Program-made: the position numbers and the translations under genes
Origin: DASVDK01 sp036381125 [NCBI: Thermodesulfobacteriota bacterium]
Lineage (GTDB): Bacteria; DASVDK01
Assembly (NCBI GenBank): GCA_036381125.1
Contig: DASVDK010000059.1
Span: 1-53,183, forward strand
DNA: 53,183 nt
Direction: 5' to 3'
The notes under the pieces: generated by a model
The model's input: only the letters and a program-made list of their open reading frames with translations
Database searches by the model: none
What the model was told of the DNA's origin: nothing
Shown: positions 26,089 to 35,341 of the stretch, piece by piece
Layout of the letters: each line of letters begins with the position of its first letter
Position numbering within the stretch: position 1 is the stretch's first letter

Positions 26089-27336
26089 TCAGCTCCAGAC
26101 GCGCCGGTCGTCGAGCCGCTTGTAGCGCTCGGGGAATGTCCCGGGCGGCACGGCGGCGACCGCGTCGACGCGCAGCTTGAGCACGTCGCGCAGCCTGGCA
26201 GCGAGCGCCTGCTCGTCGACCGGGCCTCTGGTCTCCACCTCGCAGGTGAGGACGTCCTGGTGACCGGTGCGCGTCACGACGAGCCGGTAGCGGGCCACCG
26301 CCGGGAACTCGGCCACGACGCCGTCGGCCTCCTTCGCGTGGACGAACAGGCCGCGCACCTTGACCGCGTCGCCGACGCGGCCCGCCATCCGGACGAGCCG
26401 GCTCGACGTCCGCCCGCAGGGGCAGGGCGCGTGCGAGACGACCGAGAGGTCGCCCGTGCCGAAGCGGATGAGCGGGTACGCCGGGGCGCCGATGGCGGTG
26501 GCCACGACCTGGCCCACCTCCCCTTCGACTACCGGGCGGCCGGTCTCGAGGTCGACCACGTCCACGAGGATGTCGTCCGCGACGTGCATCCCCTGGCGCG
26601 CCGCGCACTCGTAGGCGACGAGCCCGAGGTCCGCGGTGATGTACGCCTGGTACGCCTCGACGCCGAAGTCGTCGCGCAGGCGGGCGCGCAGGCTCTCGGG
26701 GAACATCTCGCCGCTCACGAGCGCCCGCGACAGCCGGCGCCGGTCGCGGCCGATGCCGAGCTCCTCCGCCTTCTCGAGGATCGCCGCGAGGAACGAGGGG
26801 ATCCCGAAGAAGCCGGTCACGCCGGCCTGCTCGAGCAGCCGGGCCTGCGTCTCGGTGTTGCCCACGCCGCCGGGGATCACGATGCCGCCGAGCGGGTGGA
26901 CGCCGTCGTCGCCCATGTGCCCGGCGGGCGTGAGGTGATAGGCGAACGTGTTGAGGACGATGTCGCCCGCGCGGAACCCGGCGGCGAAGAACGCGCGGGC
27001 GGTGCGCCAGTACCCCGGCCCGGCGGCCGGCTCCATGATCGGCCCCGGCGAGAGGAAGAGGTAGCGGTACCGCTCGATCGGCATCCCCTGCCAGCCGCCG
27101 AGCGGCGGCTCGGCGCGCTGCAGCGCGGGGAGGTCCTCCTTGCGCGTGATGGGGAGCGCCGCGAGGTCGCCTCGCTCGCGGATCGACGACGGGTCGACGC
27201 CGGCGCGCTCGAAGAGCCGCCGCGCCGCGGGGGCGTTGGCGACCGCGTGGGCGACGAGCGCGCGCAGGGCGGCGGCCTCCCGGGCCGCGCGCTCGGCGGG
27301 GGGCGCCGCCTCGCCCGGGTCGTAGAAAGCCGTCAT
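26089..27336 (-). CDS. PaaK-like acyl/aryl-CoA ligase with degenerate P-loop
   Basis: A 415-residue adenylate-forming protein of the phenylacetate-CoA ligase type. The later motifs are good: YPLIRFGTGDLS, APCPCGRT with the zinc-type cysteines, GRVGDAVKVRG and YKRLDDRRVW with the C-terminal lysine. The phosphate-binding loop that should read SSGTTGKP is instead LSPGPIMEP, and the Y-G-L-S-E motif reads QAYITADLG. Activity with ATP is therefore uncertain. ATG 27336 was chosen because GGAGG lies eight bases upstream. It closes the second Liv operon, so it probably acts on the imported acid or has become a binding or regulatory protein. Confidence 0.82.
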   Translation of the reverse strand: MTAFYDPGEAAPPAERAAREAAALRALVAHAVANAPAARRLFERAGVDPSSIRERGDLAALPITRKEDLPALQRAEPPLGGWQGMPIERYRYLFLSPGPIMEPAAGPGYWRTARAFFAAGFRAGDIVLNTFAYHLTPAGHMGDDGVHPLGGIVIPGGVGNTETQARLLEQAGVTGFFGIPSFLAAILEKAEELGIGRDRRRLSRALVSGEMFPESLRARLRDDFGVEAYQAYITADLGLVAYECAARQGMHVADDILVDVVDLETGRPVVEGEVGQVVATAIGAPAYPLIRFGTGDLSVVSHAPCPCGRTSSRLVRMAGRVGDAVKVRGLFVHAKEADGVVAEFPAVARYRLVVTRTGHQDVLTCEVETRGPVDEQALAARLRDVLKLRVDAVAAVPPGTFPERYKRLDDRRVWS

Positions 27337-27400
27337 GACAGCCACCTCCGGCGCCCACGGCCCCGGGCCCGTCGGCCGGCGCGGGCAGCCTCGCGTGTCC

Positions 27401-28216
27401 TCACATGTACCGCTTGCGCCGCCGGTACGCCTTGACCTCTCGGTAGCTCTTGCGGCTCCCCCCCTCCGTGAGCCCCAGGTAGAACTCCTTCACGTCGGGG
27501 TTGGCCTTGAGCCACTCCGCGGACCCTTCCAGGACGATCCGCCCGTTCTCCATGATGTAGCCGTAGCGGGCGAGGTTCAGGGCCATGCGGGCATTCTGCT
27601 CCACGAGGAGGATCGTCGTCCCCTCCCGCCGGTTGATCTCCTCCACGATCGCGAAGATCTCCTGCACGAGGAGGGGCGCGAGCCCCAGCGACGGCTCGTC
27701 GAGGAGGAGGAGGGTCGGCTGCGCCATCAGCGCGGGGCCGATGGCGAGCATCTGCTGCTCCCCGCCGGAGCAGTAGCCGGCCAGGCGCCGCCTGAGTTCG
27801 GCCAGCCGCGGGAAGTAGTGGTAGACGCGGTCGAGGTCGGCGCGGCCGCCCCCGACCGGCGCCGCGCCCCGGGCGTACCGCCCGACCCGAAGGTTCTCCT
27901 CGACGGTCAGGTGCTTGAACACCCGCCGTCCCTCGAGCACCTGGACCACGCCCCGGCGGACGATCCCCTCCGCCGGGACGCTGTCGATTCGCTCGCCGGC
28001 GAGGTGGATCGTCCCGCGCCGGACCCGGCCGTCCTCGGTGAGGAGGAGACCCGACACGGCCTTGAGGGTCGTCGTCTTGCCGGCGCCGTTGGTGCCGAGG
28101 AGGGCGACGATCTCCCCCCGGGGGAGGCGGAGCGACACCCCCTTCAGGACCAGGATGACGTCGTGGTAGACGACCTCGATGTTGTTGATCACCAGGAGGT
28201 CGGCCGGCCGCTCCAC
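27401..28216 (-). CDS. livF: LivF-type ABC transporter ATPase (operon 2)
   Basis: A 271-residue cytoplasmic ATPase of a HAAT importer. Walker A LGTNGAGKTT, signature CSGGEQQMLAIGPALM, Walker B LLLLDEPSLGLAP and the switch histidine replaced by Gln in LLVEQNARM are all in LivF form. A C-terminal extension, KSYREVKAYRRRKRYM, is shared with the LivF of operon 1 and is longer than in E. coli LivF. The GTG start has GGAGG five bases upstream. The gene follows the substrate-binding protein and precedes the PaaK-like ligase. Confidence 0.94.
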   Translation of the reverse strand: MERPADLLVINNIEVVYHDVILVLKGVSLRLPRGEIVALLGTNGAGKTTTLKAVSGLLLTEDGRVRRGTIHLAGERIDSVPAEGIVRRGVVQVLEGRRVFKHLTVEENLRVGRYARGAAPVGGGRADLDRVYHYFPRLAELRRRLAGYCSGGEQQMLAIGPALMAQPTLLLLDEPSLGLAPLLVQEIFAIVEEINRREGTTILLVEQNARMALNLARYGYIMENGRIVLEGSAEWLKANPDVKEFYLGLTEGGSRKSYREVKAYRRRKRYM

Positions 28217-28257
28217 CTCTCCCTCCGGACGTGCCGCCGCTCGCGCCGCCGGCGCGG

Positions 28258-29490
28258 CTACCGGCCCTGCGCGGCGCCGGCCGCCTTGCCGCGCGGCGCG
28301 AACTCGCCGATGTAGTCGAGCCGCTTCGTCCTGGCGTTGAGCCGGTAGAGGAGGACCGCGTCGGCCCCAGCGTGCCGGTCGGGCGTGAACGTGACCGGGA
28401 GGACGAGCCCGCCGGTGTCGAAGTTCCTGAGCGTCTCGAGCCCCGCCTTGATCCCGGCGCCGTCGAGCGTCGGCGCCCGCCTGAGCCCCTCGACGAGGAG
28501 CATCGCCGTCGCGACCCCCTGGGCGTAGTGCGGCGGCCGGGCCTTCTCGTCGGGGCTGTACCGGGCGTTGAGCTGGTGAACGGTCCGGTTCCCCGGGATC
28601 TCCTCGTACCAGGTGCGGGCCGCCGAGGTCGTGATGAAGCCGTCGGCGTTGGCGCCGGCCAGGTGGAGCAGCTCCTCGCCGCCCGCGTAGTGGATCCCGA
28701 GGAACGTGGCCCGCAGGCCGTTGCGCCGCGCGTCGCGCAGGAAGACGGAGAGGGGCGAGGCGACGTTCTGGAAGAGCACGTACTCCGCCCCCGCCCGCCG
28801 AAGCTCGAGGACCTGGCTCGTGGCGTCGAGCACGTCGGCGGCCAGCTCCTGCGACGCGACCGCCTTCATGCCGAGCTCCTGCAGGTACGCCCGGCCGGCC
28901 GCCAGCGGCGAGCGCCCGTAGGGCGAGGGGTGGACGTTGAAGCCGACCTTCGGCGTGGAGGCCCCCTTGTGGAGGGACTTGACGTAGTCGACGAGCACCT
29001 TCATGTGGTCGTCGTACGTCATGCTGAGGAAGAAGTTGTACGCGCCCGGCGCGTCGAGGAGCCCGGCGTGGAAGGAGGCCGAGAGCGTCGGGATGTGGGC
29101 GCGGTTGACCTCCTCCTTGATGGCGAGGTTGGCGCCGGTCCCCCAGGTGATCGCCCCGGCGATCCGGTTCTGCGAGGCGAACTGGCGCAGCGCCGAGAGG
29201 GTCTGCTGCGGGTTGTACTGGTCGTCGGACCAGACCAGCTCGACCCGGACCGGGCCGAGCTTCTGCGTCTCGACCGTCCCCTTCTGCTCGTCCTGCAGCC
29301 AGCGGAAGTAGTGGAGCGCGCCGTCGGCGTAGTGGCGGCCGGCGTCGCTGGTCGGCCCCGTCCAGGTGCCGATCAGGCCGAAGGTCACCGTGCGCGCCTC
29401 GGCCCCGATCGCGACGGCCGGCACGAGCGCGGCCAGTGCCGACACGACCAGGACGAGAAGAGAGGCGCCGAGCGTTCTCGCGCGAAGCAT
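28258..29490 (-). CDS. Sec-exported substrate-binding protein of Liv-type ABC transporter (operon 2)
   Basis: A 410-residue periplasmic-binding protein type I. The first 30 residues form a Sec signal peptide (RARTLGASLLVLVVSALAAL, shown in part) cleaved near AIGA-EART. The mature protein begins TVTFGLIGTWTGPTSDAGRH, as in amino-acid/urea/aromatic-acid binding proteins, and contains YNPQQTLSALRQ and NFDTGGLVLPVTFTPD near the end. The ATG has AGGAGGAG eight bases upstream. Unlike the operon 1 protein, it has no twin arginine. The ligand cannot be read; carboxylic acids are likely from the operon content. Confidence 0.9.
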   Translation of the reverse strand: MLRARTLGASLLVLVVSALAALVPAVAIGAEARTVTFGLIGTWTGPTSDAGRHYADGALHYFRWLQDEQKGTVETQKLGPVRVELVWSDDQYNPQQTLSALRQFASQNRIAGAITWGTGANLAIKEEVNRAHIPTLSASFHAGLLDAPGAYNFFLSMTYDDHMKVLVDYVKSLHKGASTPKVGFNVHPSPYGRSPLAAGRAYLQELGMKAVASQELAADVLDATSQVLELRRAGAEYVLFQNVASPLSVFLRDARRNGLRATFLGIHYAGGEELLHLAGANADGFITTSAARTWYEEIPGNRTVHQLNARYSPDEKARPPHYAQGVATAMLLVEGLRRAPTLDGAGIKAGLETLRNFDTGGLVLPVTFTPDRHAGADAVLLYRLNARTKRLDYIGEFAPRGKAAGAAQGR

Positions 29491-29510
29491 GGGAGTCTCC
29501 TCCTTTGTGC

Positions 29511-30560
29511 CTAGTACCGGAAGGGCCAGAGGTTCACGTAGCTCTTCACCACCCGCCACCGGTCGGCGAGCCCCTCGGGCTCGAACACGAGGAAGCCGAC
29601 GACCACCAGCCCGAAGACCGCGTACCTGAGCCCGATCAGGACGCTCGAGACCTGCGGCATCATCTGGGAGAGGGCGTCGGCCGCCACGCGCAGGCCCTCG
29701 GGCAGGAGCGTCATGAGGGCGGCGCCGAGCACCGAGCCGACGACGCTCCCCATCCCGCCGACGATGATCATCGCGAGGTACTCCACCGACAGCATCAGGG
29801 TGAACCGCTCCGCGGACACCACCCCCGTCAGGTAGGCCCACAACCCTCCGGCGACCCCCACGCAGAAGGCGCTCAGCGAGAAGGCCAGGAGCTTGTAACC
29901 GAAGACCGGGACGCCCATCGCGGCCGCGGCACGGTCGTTGTCCCGGATCGCGACGAACGCCCGGCCGAACCGGCTCCGCAGGAGGTTCACGGAGGCCCAG
30001 ACGAAGAGCACCGCCGAGGCCAGCACCAGGTAGTACAGGGCCCGATCCGACGCGAGCGGCAGCCCGGGCAGCGACGGCCGCGGCACCCGCAGGTAGGAGG
30101 TCCCGCCGCCGCTGCTGTCGTAGAGGTTGAACGCGAACTCGAGGAGGACCTGCGCCGCCAGCGTCGCCAGGGCGAGGTAGAGCCCCTTCACGCGCAGCGA
30201 CGGGATCCCGAACACGACGCCGACCGCGGCGGTGGCGAGCCCCGCGAGCGGCAGCGCCAGCCAGAACGGCAGTCCCGCCCCGGCCAGGATCCCGGTCGCG
30301 TACGCGCCGACCCCCATGAAGGCGCCGTGGCCGAGGGAGATCTGGCCGGTGCTGCCGGTCAGCAGGTTGAGGCCGAGGGTGCCGATGACGAAGATCCCGA
30401 CGAGGCTCGCGAGGTAGACGAGGTAGTCCCCCAGCGCGAGCGGCAGCAGGGCGAGCCCCGCCACCACGGCCGCCATGCAGAGCGGCCCCAGGTCGGTCGC
30501 GAAGACCCTCAGGTCGTCCTCGTATCGCGTCCGGTAGGTCCCGCACACGTGGAACCGCAC
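29511..30560 (-). CDS. livM: LivM-type ABC transporter permease (operon 2)
   Basis: A 349-residue inner-membrane permease with about nine to ten hydrophobic segments. Diagnostic parts are GLNLLTGSTGQISLGHGAFMGVGAY (GSTGQISLGHGAFMGVGAY) and RSRFGRAFVAIRDND, the cytoplasmic coupling loop. A conserved C-terminal tail RVVKSYVNLWPFRY is shared with the operon 1 permease. The start is GTG with GGAGG six bases upstream. It pairs with the LivH encoded just upstream to form the translocation path. Confidence 0.94.
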   Translation of the reverse strand: MRFHVCGTYRTRYEDDLRVFATDLGPLCMAAVVAGLALLPLALGDYLVYLASLVGIFVIGTLGLNLLTGSTGQISLGHGAFMGVGAYATGILAGAGLPFWLALPLAGLATAAVGVVFGIPSLRVKGLYLALATLAAQVLLEFAFNLYDSSGGGTSYLRVPRPSLPGLPLASDRALYYLVLASAVLFVWASVNLLRSRFGRAFVAIRDNDRAAAAMGVPVFGYKLLAFSLSAFCVGVAGGLWAYLTGVVSAERFTLMLSVEYLAMIIVGGMGSVVGSVLGAALMTLLPEGLRVAADALSQMMPQVSSVLIGLRYAVFGLVVVGFLVFEPEGLADRWRVVKSYVNLWPFRY

Positions 30561-30628
30561 GCTCCGCCTCCGAAATCCGGGCCGGGCCGCGCCGCCCGCG
30601 CCGCGGCGCGAGCCGCCGGTCGCCGGGG

Positions 30629-31516
30629 TCAGACCCGCTCGATCTCCACCGTCCCGAACAGCCCGTACGGCTTCACCATCAGGATCAGCACCAGCACGAT
30701 GAACGGCACGACCTCGTGGATGCCGACCCCCACGATCGGGCTCAGGTAGCCGGCCGCGAGGTTCTCGAGGAGGCCGATCAGGAGCCCGCCGACGACCGCG
30801 CCGGCCACGCTGTCGAGCCCGCCGACGATCGCGGCCGGGAAGACCAGGATGCCGATCGCGCTCAGCCCCTCGGTGCTGAGGCTCGTGATGCTCCCGACGA
30901 CCAGGCCGGCGGCCACGGCCGTCACCAGCGCGATCGCCCAGGCGAGGCCGAAGATCCGCCGGACGCTGACCCCGAGGGAGAGCGCCGCCTGCTGGTCGTC
31001 GGCCACCGCCCGCATCGCCACGCCGAGCGTGCTCCGGCGGAAGAAGAGGCCGAAGCCGACGAGGACGAGCGCCGAGGCCCCGAGCGCCGCGAGGTGGAGC
31101 GGCGAGAGGAAGACGCCGCCGACCTCGATCGGCGTGTCGGGGAGGAAGGTCGGGAAGGCGAAGTAGCCCGCTCCCCAGACCACGTACATGACCCCCTTGA
31201 GGACGCTCGACAGGCCGATGGTGACCATGATGACGGCGATGATCTCCTTGCCGATCAGCGGCCGCAGCGCGAGCCGCTCGACCAGGAGGCCCAGCAGGAA
31301 GAAGCCGACGACCGTCACGGCCACGGCGGCGCCGAACGGCAGGCCGAGCGACTCGCTGAACGCGAGCGCCACGAAGCTGCCGAGCGCGAGGAAGTCGCCC
31401 TGGGCGAAGTTGATGACCCGGCTCGCCTTGTAGATGAGGACGAACCCGAGCGCCGCCAGCGCGTACACCGCGCCGACCACCAAGCCGTTAACGACGAGCT
31501 GCAGCAGGAAGTCCAT
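30629..31516 (-). CDS. livH: LivH-type ABC transporter permease (operon 2)
   Basis: A 295-residue permease with the LivH start LVVNGLVVGAVYALAALGFVLIYKASRVINFAQGDF (GAVYALAALGFVLIYKAS and NFAQGDF shown) and the loop GVAMRAVADDQQAALSLGVS. It begins 29 bases inside the end of the acyl-CoA synthetase gene, with a GGGGAGGGG ribosome site ahead of the ATG. The TGA stop lies within a GGGGTCAGACCC motif that resembles the intergenic repeat core. The closing VKPYGLFGTVEIERV is shared with the operon 1 LivH. Confidence 0.94.
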   Translation of the reverse strand: MDFLLQLVVNGLVVGAVYALAALGFVLIYKASRVINFAQGDFLALGSFVALAFSESLGLPFGAAVAVTVVGFFLLGLLVERLALRPLIGKEIIAVIMVTIGLSSVLKGVMYVVWGAGYFAFPTFLPDTPIEVGGVFLSPLHLAALGASALVLVGFGLFFRRSTLGVAMRAVADDQQAALSLGVSVRRIFGLAWAIALVTAVAAGLVVGSITSLSTEGLSAIGILVFPAAIVGGLDSVAGAVVGGLLIGLLENLAAGYLSPIVGVGIHEVVPFIVLVLILMVKPYGLFGTVEIERV

Positions 31517-33455
31517 TCCCCTCCCCCTCCGCCGTCGCCCCGCCCACGGTCCAGATCGTCACGTTCAGCTCGACCTCCGCCACGCGGCCGTCCTGGTACT
31601 GGTAGCGGGCCTTCACCGGCACCTCCGGGCTGCCGTCGTAGAGCGCCCGGAAGAGCGGCTCGTAGCGCTCCGCCACCAGCTTGCGGCGGACCTTGCCGGT
31701 GCGGGTCAGCTCCTCGTCGTCGGCGTCGAGGAGCTTGTAGAGGAGGGCGACGCGCCGGATCCGGTGCTCCGGCTTGAGCCCCGCGTTGACCCGCTCCACC
31801 TCCTCGAGGAGGAGGCGGCCCACCGGCGCCTTCTGCGAGAGGTCTGCGTAGGTGGTGTAGGTGAGCTTCCGGTCCTCGGCCCACTTGCCGACCGTCTCCG
31901 GATCGATGTTGACCAGCGCGGCGATGAAGGGGAGGCCGTCGCCGAAGACGACCGCCTCGCGGACGAAGTGGCTGAACTTGAGCTTGTTCTCGATGAACTG
32001 CGGGCTGAAGACGACCCCGGCGCCGGTCCGCATCACGTCGGCCAGCCGGTCGATGATGACGAGGTGGCCGTCGGGCTCGAGGTAGCCGGCGTCGCCGGTG
32101 CGCAGCCACCCGTCGTCGAAGAGCGCCGCGGTGGCGTCCTCGCGGCGGTAGTAGCCCTTGCCGACCGAGGCGCCCCGGACGAGGACCTCCCCCTCGCCGC
32201 TGATCCGCACCTCCGTGCCGGCGTACGGGACGCCGACCGTGTCGAACCGGATGTCGCCGTCCCGGTGGAAGCAGAAGATGCCGCCGCTCTCGGTCTGCCC
32301 GTAGCCCTGCTTGAGGTTGATCCCGAGGGCGTGGAAGAAGCGGAAGACGTCGGGCCCGAGCGCGGCGCCGGCCGTGTACGCCTTGCGCAGCCTGAGGAAG
32401 CCGAGCCGGTCCTGCACGAGGCGATAGAGCGTCACGCGGAAGAACAGCTCCAGGAGCCGGAGCGGCCACGGCACGGCCTCGCCCCGGAGCCTGCGGTCCG
32501 CCACCCGGTGGCCGACCGCAAGCCCCAGGCGGAAGAACCCCCGCTTGAGCGGCGTGCTGTCGTCGACCTTCACCCGGATGTGCCGGGCGTACGACTCCCA
32601 GACGCGGGGCGGGCTGAACATGAGGTGCGGGCCGATCTCCCGGCGGTCGTGCTCGGCGGTCTCGAGCGCCTCGGGGCAGTTGACGGTGAAGCCGGCCACG
32701 AGCCCCGTGGCGACGGCCATCATCTGCTCCCCCATCCAGGCGAGCGGGAGGAAGGAGAGGTAGTCGTCCCCGGGCCGGAACCCCTCGGTCTCGGTGAACC
32801 GGTACCCCATCGTGACGAGGTTCCGGTGGGTGAGCATGACCGGCTTCGGCAGGTCGGTCGTGCCGCTCGAGAAGCAGAAGAGAGCGACGTCGTCGGGCCG
32901 TCCCGCGTCCCGGAGCCGCTCGAAGGCTCCCGGCTGGCCCTCGTCCTCCCGCCGCCCCAGCTCGAGCAGCTCCTCGAACCCGAGGAGCCACGGGTCGGAC
33001 CGGTAGCCGGCAAGCCCCCTGGGATCCTCGAAGACGACCCGGCGGACGCCGGGGATCTCCGCACGCACCTCGAGGAGCTTGTCGACCTGCTCCTGGTCCT
33101 CGGCGACCACGTACACCGCGTCGGTCGCCGCGAGGCCGTAGGCGATCTCCCGCGGCACGCTCGACGCGTAGACGCCGACCACGATCCCGCCGACGGCCTG
33201 CACCCCGAGCTCGGTGTAGAACCACTCGGGGATGTTGTCGGCGAGCACGGCGACCTTCTCGCCCGGCGCGAGCCCGAGCGCCCGGAAGCCCATTCCGGTC
33301 CAGCGGGCGAGCTGCTCGAACCGCGCCCAGCCGGTCTCCCGCCAGATGCCGAGATCCTTCTCCCGCAGGGCCGCCCGCCCGTCGCCCCACTCCCGCGCCC
33401 GGCGGGCCAGGATCTGCGGGAGCGTCAGGCCGAGGAGGGCGGGATCGAGGCTCAC
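31488..33455 (-). CDS. Long-chain-type acyl-CoA synthetase embedded in Liv operon 2
   Basis: A 655-residue AMP-forming acyl-CoA synthetase of the long-chain (FadD15-like) type. It activates a carboxylic acid to its CoA ester. Motifs are the P-loop SSGTTDLPKPVMLTH, in which the usual Gly after the second Thr is Asp and the later Gly is Pro, then KQGYGQTESGG, GWLRTGDAGY and a C-terminal lysine in RTGKVRRK. The GTG overlaps the stop of livG in GTGA form, and its own end overlaps livH by 29 bases. Synthetase and transporter are thus translationally coupled, which suggests trapping of the imported acid as a CoA ester. The altered P-loop may lower activity. Confidence 0.92.
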   Translation of the reverse strand: MSLDPALLGLTLPQILARRAREWGDGRAALREKDLGIWRETGWARFEQLARWTGMGFRALGLAPGEKVAVLADNIPEWFYTELGVQAVGGIVVGVYASSVPREIAYGLAATDAVYVVAEDQEQVDKLLEVRAEIPGVRRVVFEDPRGLAGYRSDPWLLGFEELLELGRREDEGQPGAFERLRDAGRPDDVALFCFSSGTTDLPKPVMLTHRNLVTMGYRFTETEGFRPGDDYLSFLPLAWMGEQMMAVATGLVAGFTVNCPEALETAEHDRREIGPHLMFSPPRVWESYARHIRVKVDDSTPLKRGFFRLGLAVGHRVADRRLRGEAVPWPLRLLELFFRVTLYRLVQDRLGFLRLRKAYTAGAALGPDVFRFFHALGINLKQGYGQTESGGIFCFHRDGDIRFDTVGVPYAGTEVRISGEGEVLVRGASVGKGYYRREDATAALFDDGWLRTGDAGYLEPDGHLVIIDRLADVMRTGAGVVFSPQFIENKLKFSHFVREAVVFGDGLPFIAALVNIDPETVGKWAEDRKLTYTTYADLSQKAPVGRLLLEEVERVNAGLKPEHRIRRVALLYKLLDADDEELTRTGKVRRKLVAERYEPLFRALYDGSPEVPVKARYQYQDGRVAEVELNVTIWTVGGATAEGEGNGLPAAARR

Positions 33456-34225
33456 GCGAGCGTCTCCATCTCCCGGCCGAGATAGGCCTCGACGACCGCC
33501 GGGTTCGAGGCGACCTCCTGCGGTCGCCCGGCCGCGATCACCTGGCCGAAGTTCAGCACGTAGACCCGATGGCTCAGGTCCATGACCGCCTGGAGGTCGT
33601 GCTCGATGAGGACGATCCCGATGCCGCGCTCGGCGTTCGCCTCGAGGATGAAGCGGGCGATGTCCTCCTTCTCCTCGACCGCCATCCCGGCCATCGGCTC
33701 GTCGAGGAGGAGGAGCGACGGTTCGAGCGCGAGCGCCCGCGCCAGCTCGACCCGTTTGCGGACGCCGTACGGGAGTGTGGCCACCGGCCGGTGGCGGTAG
33801 GGCTCGAGCTCCATGAAGTCGATGACCGCCTCGACGTCGCGCCGCGCCCTGGCCTCCCCGCGCCTGGCCGGCCCGTAGTAGGCCAGGGCGGAGAGGAGCC
33901 CGTAGCCGAGGTGCCGGTGGCGGCCGAGCGTGAGGTTCTCGAGGACGGTCAGGCCGCCGAAGAGCTCCACGTTCTGGAAGGCGCGGCCGATGCCGAGCGC
34001 GGCGATGCGGTGAGGGGGCCAGCGCGTGATGTCGTGGTCGCCGAAGCGGATGCGGCCCTCGTGCGGCCGGTAGAAGCCGGAGATGCAGTTGACGAAGCTC
34101 GTCTTGCCCGCCCCGTTGGGGCCGATGACCGAGACGATCTCTCCAGGGTCGACGGCGAGGTGGACCCGATCGAGCGCGCGGACGCCGCCGAACGCGAGCG
34201 ACAGGTCCTCCACGCGAAGCTGCAC
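33452..34225 (-). CDS. livG: LivG-type ABC transporter ATPase (operon 2)
   Basis: A 257-residue ATPase with Walker A GPNGAGKTS, the LivG signature LPYGVRKRVELARAL, Walker B LLLLDEPMAGM and the switch histidine in VLIEHDL. It ends EAYLGREMETLA. GTG 34225 was chosen because GGAGG lies eight bases upstream; a GTG 51 bases earlier would add a non-conserved extension. It is the first gene of operon 2 and has its own promoter (34385-34413), separated by a leader of about 150 bases. Confidence 0.93.
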   Translation of the reverse strand: MQLRVEDLSLAFGGVRALDRVHLAVDPGEIVSVIGPNGAGKTSFVNCISGFYRPHEGRIRFGDHDITRWPPHRIAALGIGRAFQNVELFGGLTVLENLTLGRHRHLGYGLLSALAYYGPARRGEARARRDVEAVIDFMELEPYRHRPVATLPYGVRKRVELARALALEPSLLLLDEPMAGMAVEEKEDIARFILEANAERGIGIVLIEHDLQAVMDLSHRVYVLNFGQVIAAGRPQEVASNPAVVEAYLGREMETLA

Positions 34226-34384
34226 CGCCTGCGCCTCCGTGTGCTCGATCGACGTCCTCGGATGCGGCCTGCGCACGGCCGGGCGGACCGGACCTCCGGC
34301 GGCGCCGCGCGCCGCCGAGAGCCGCGATCTCGGAGCCTTCGCCAGAGACTCGGCCGAGCGGACAGAGACCCGGCGAGCCGGCCC

Positions 34385-34413
34385 ATTCTAGCGGCGTGGC
34401 CGGGAACGGGCAA
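34385..34413 (-). promoter_or_regulatory. Promoter of Liv operon 2
   Basis: Reading on the - strand, TTGCCC (34408-34413) and TAGAAT (34385-34390) are separated by 17 bases. It lies in the 267-base gap between livF of operon 1 and livG of operon 2, so the second operon can be expressed independently. Confidence 0.7.
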
Positions 34414-34492
34414 GTCCAGAACGGGGTTCGACTCGGCGGGCGGTCGCGTGATCGGCCGCCGTCGGCGCGACGACCGGACGGCGCGAGGCGCG

Positions 34493-35287
34493 TCAGGAGA
34501 GCCAGCGTTTCCGGCGGCGATAGTGCTTCACCTCGCGGTACGACTTGCGGCCGCCGACGTCCGAGAGGCCCAGGTAGAACTCCTTGACGTCCTCGTTGGC
34601 CCGGAGCCGGTCGACCGGCCCGTCGAGCACGATGCGGCCGGTCTCCATGATGTAGCCGTACTGCGCGATGGCGAGCGCCAGCGCCGCGTTCTGCTCGACG
34701 AGGAGGATGGTCGTCTTCTCCTCCCGGTTGATCCGCACGATGATGTCGAAGATCTCTCGCACGAGCAGCGGCGCGAGCCCGAGCGACGGCTCGTCGAGGA
34801 GGACGAGCTTCGGGCGGGCCATGAGCGCCCGCCCGATGGCGAGCATCTGCTGCTCGCCGCCGGACAGGTAGCCGGCGCGCTGCCGGCGGCGCTCCTTGAG
34901 GCGCGGGAAGTACCCGTAGACCATGTCGTAGTCGCGCCGGACGCCGTCGCCGTCGCGCCGCGTGTACGCGCCGACCAGGAGGTTCTCCTCGACCGTCAGG
35001 TCCTCGAAGACCCGGCGTCCCTCCATGACCTGGAAGATCCCGCGGGCGACGATGGCCTCCGGGTCGAGTCCGTGGATCGGCTCCCCCTCGAACTCGATCG
35101 TCCCGTCGGTGACCTCCCCCTCCTCCGCCTTGAGGAGCCCCGAGATCGCCTTGAGCGTCGTGCTCTTGCCGGCGCCGTTGGCGCCGAGGAGCGCCACGAT
35201 CTGCCCGGCCGGCACCTCGAGGCTCATCCCCTTGAGGACCAGGATCACGTCGTTGTAGATGACCTCGACGTTGTTGAGCTTCAGCAT
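34493..35287 (-). CDS. livF: LivF-type ABC transporter ATPase (operon 1)
   Basis: A 264-residue ATPase with Walker A LGANGAGKST, signature LSGGEQQMLAIGRAL, Walker B LVLLDEPSLGLAP and LLVEQNAAL at the switch. It shares the C-terminal KSYREVKHYRRRKRWLS with operon 2 LivF; this tail may contact the partner synthetase or permease. The ATG has GGAGG eight bases upstream. It is the last gene of operon 1. A 242-base gap carrying two repeat elements separates it from the binding-protein gene. Confidence 0.94.
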   Translation of the reverse strand: MLKLNNVEVIYNDVILVLKGMSLEVPAGQIVALLGANGAGKSTTLKAISGLLKAEEGEVTDGTIEFEGEPIHGLDPEAIVARGIFQVMEGRRVFEDLTVEENLLVGAYTRRDGDGVRRDYDMVYGYFPRLKERRRQRAGYLSGGEQQMLAIGRALMARPKLVLLDEPSLGLAPLLVREIFDIIVRINREEKTTILLVEQNAALALAIAQYGYIMETGRIVLDGPVDRLRANEDVKEFYLGLSDVGGRKSYREVKHYRRRKRWLS

Positions 35288-35341
35288 CCGGCCCGCCTCC
35301 GCTCGGCCCGCCGCGCACGGGGGTCAGGTCGCGCCGCGACC

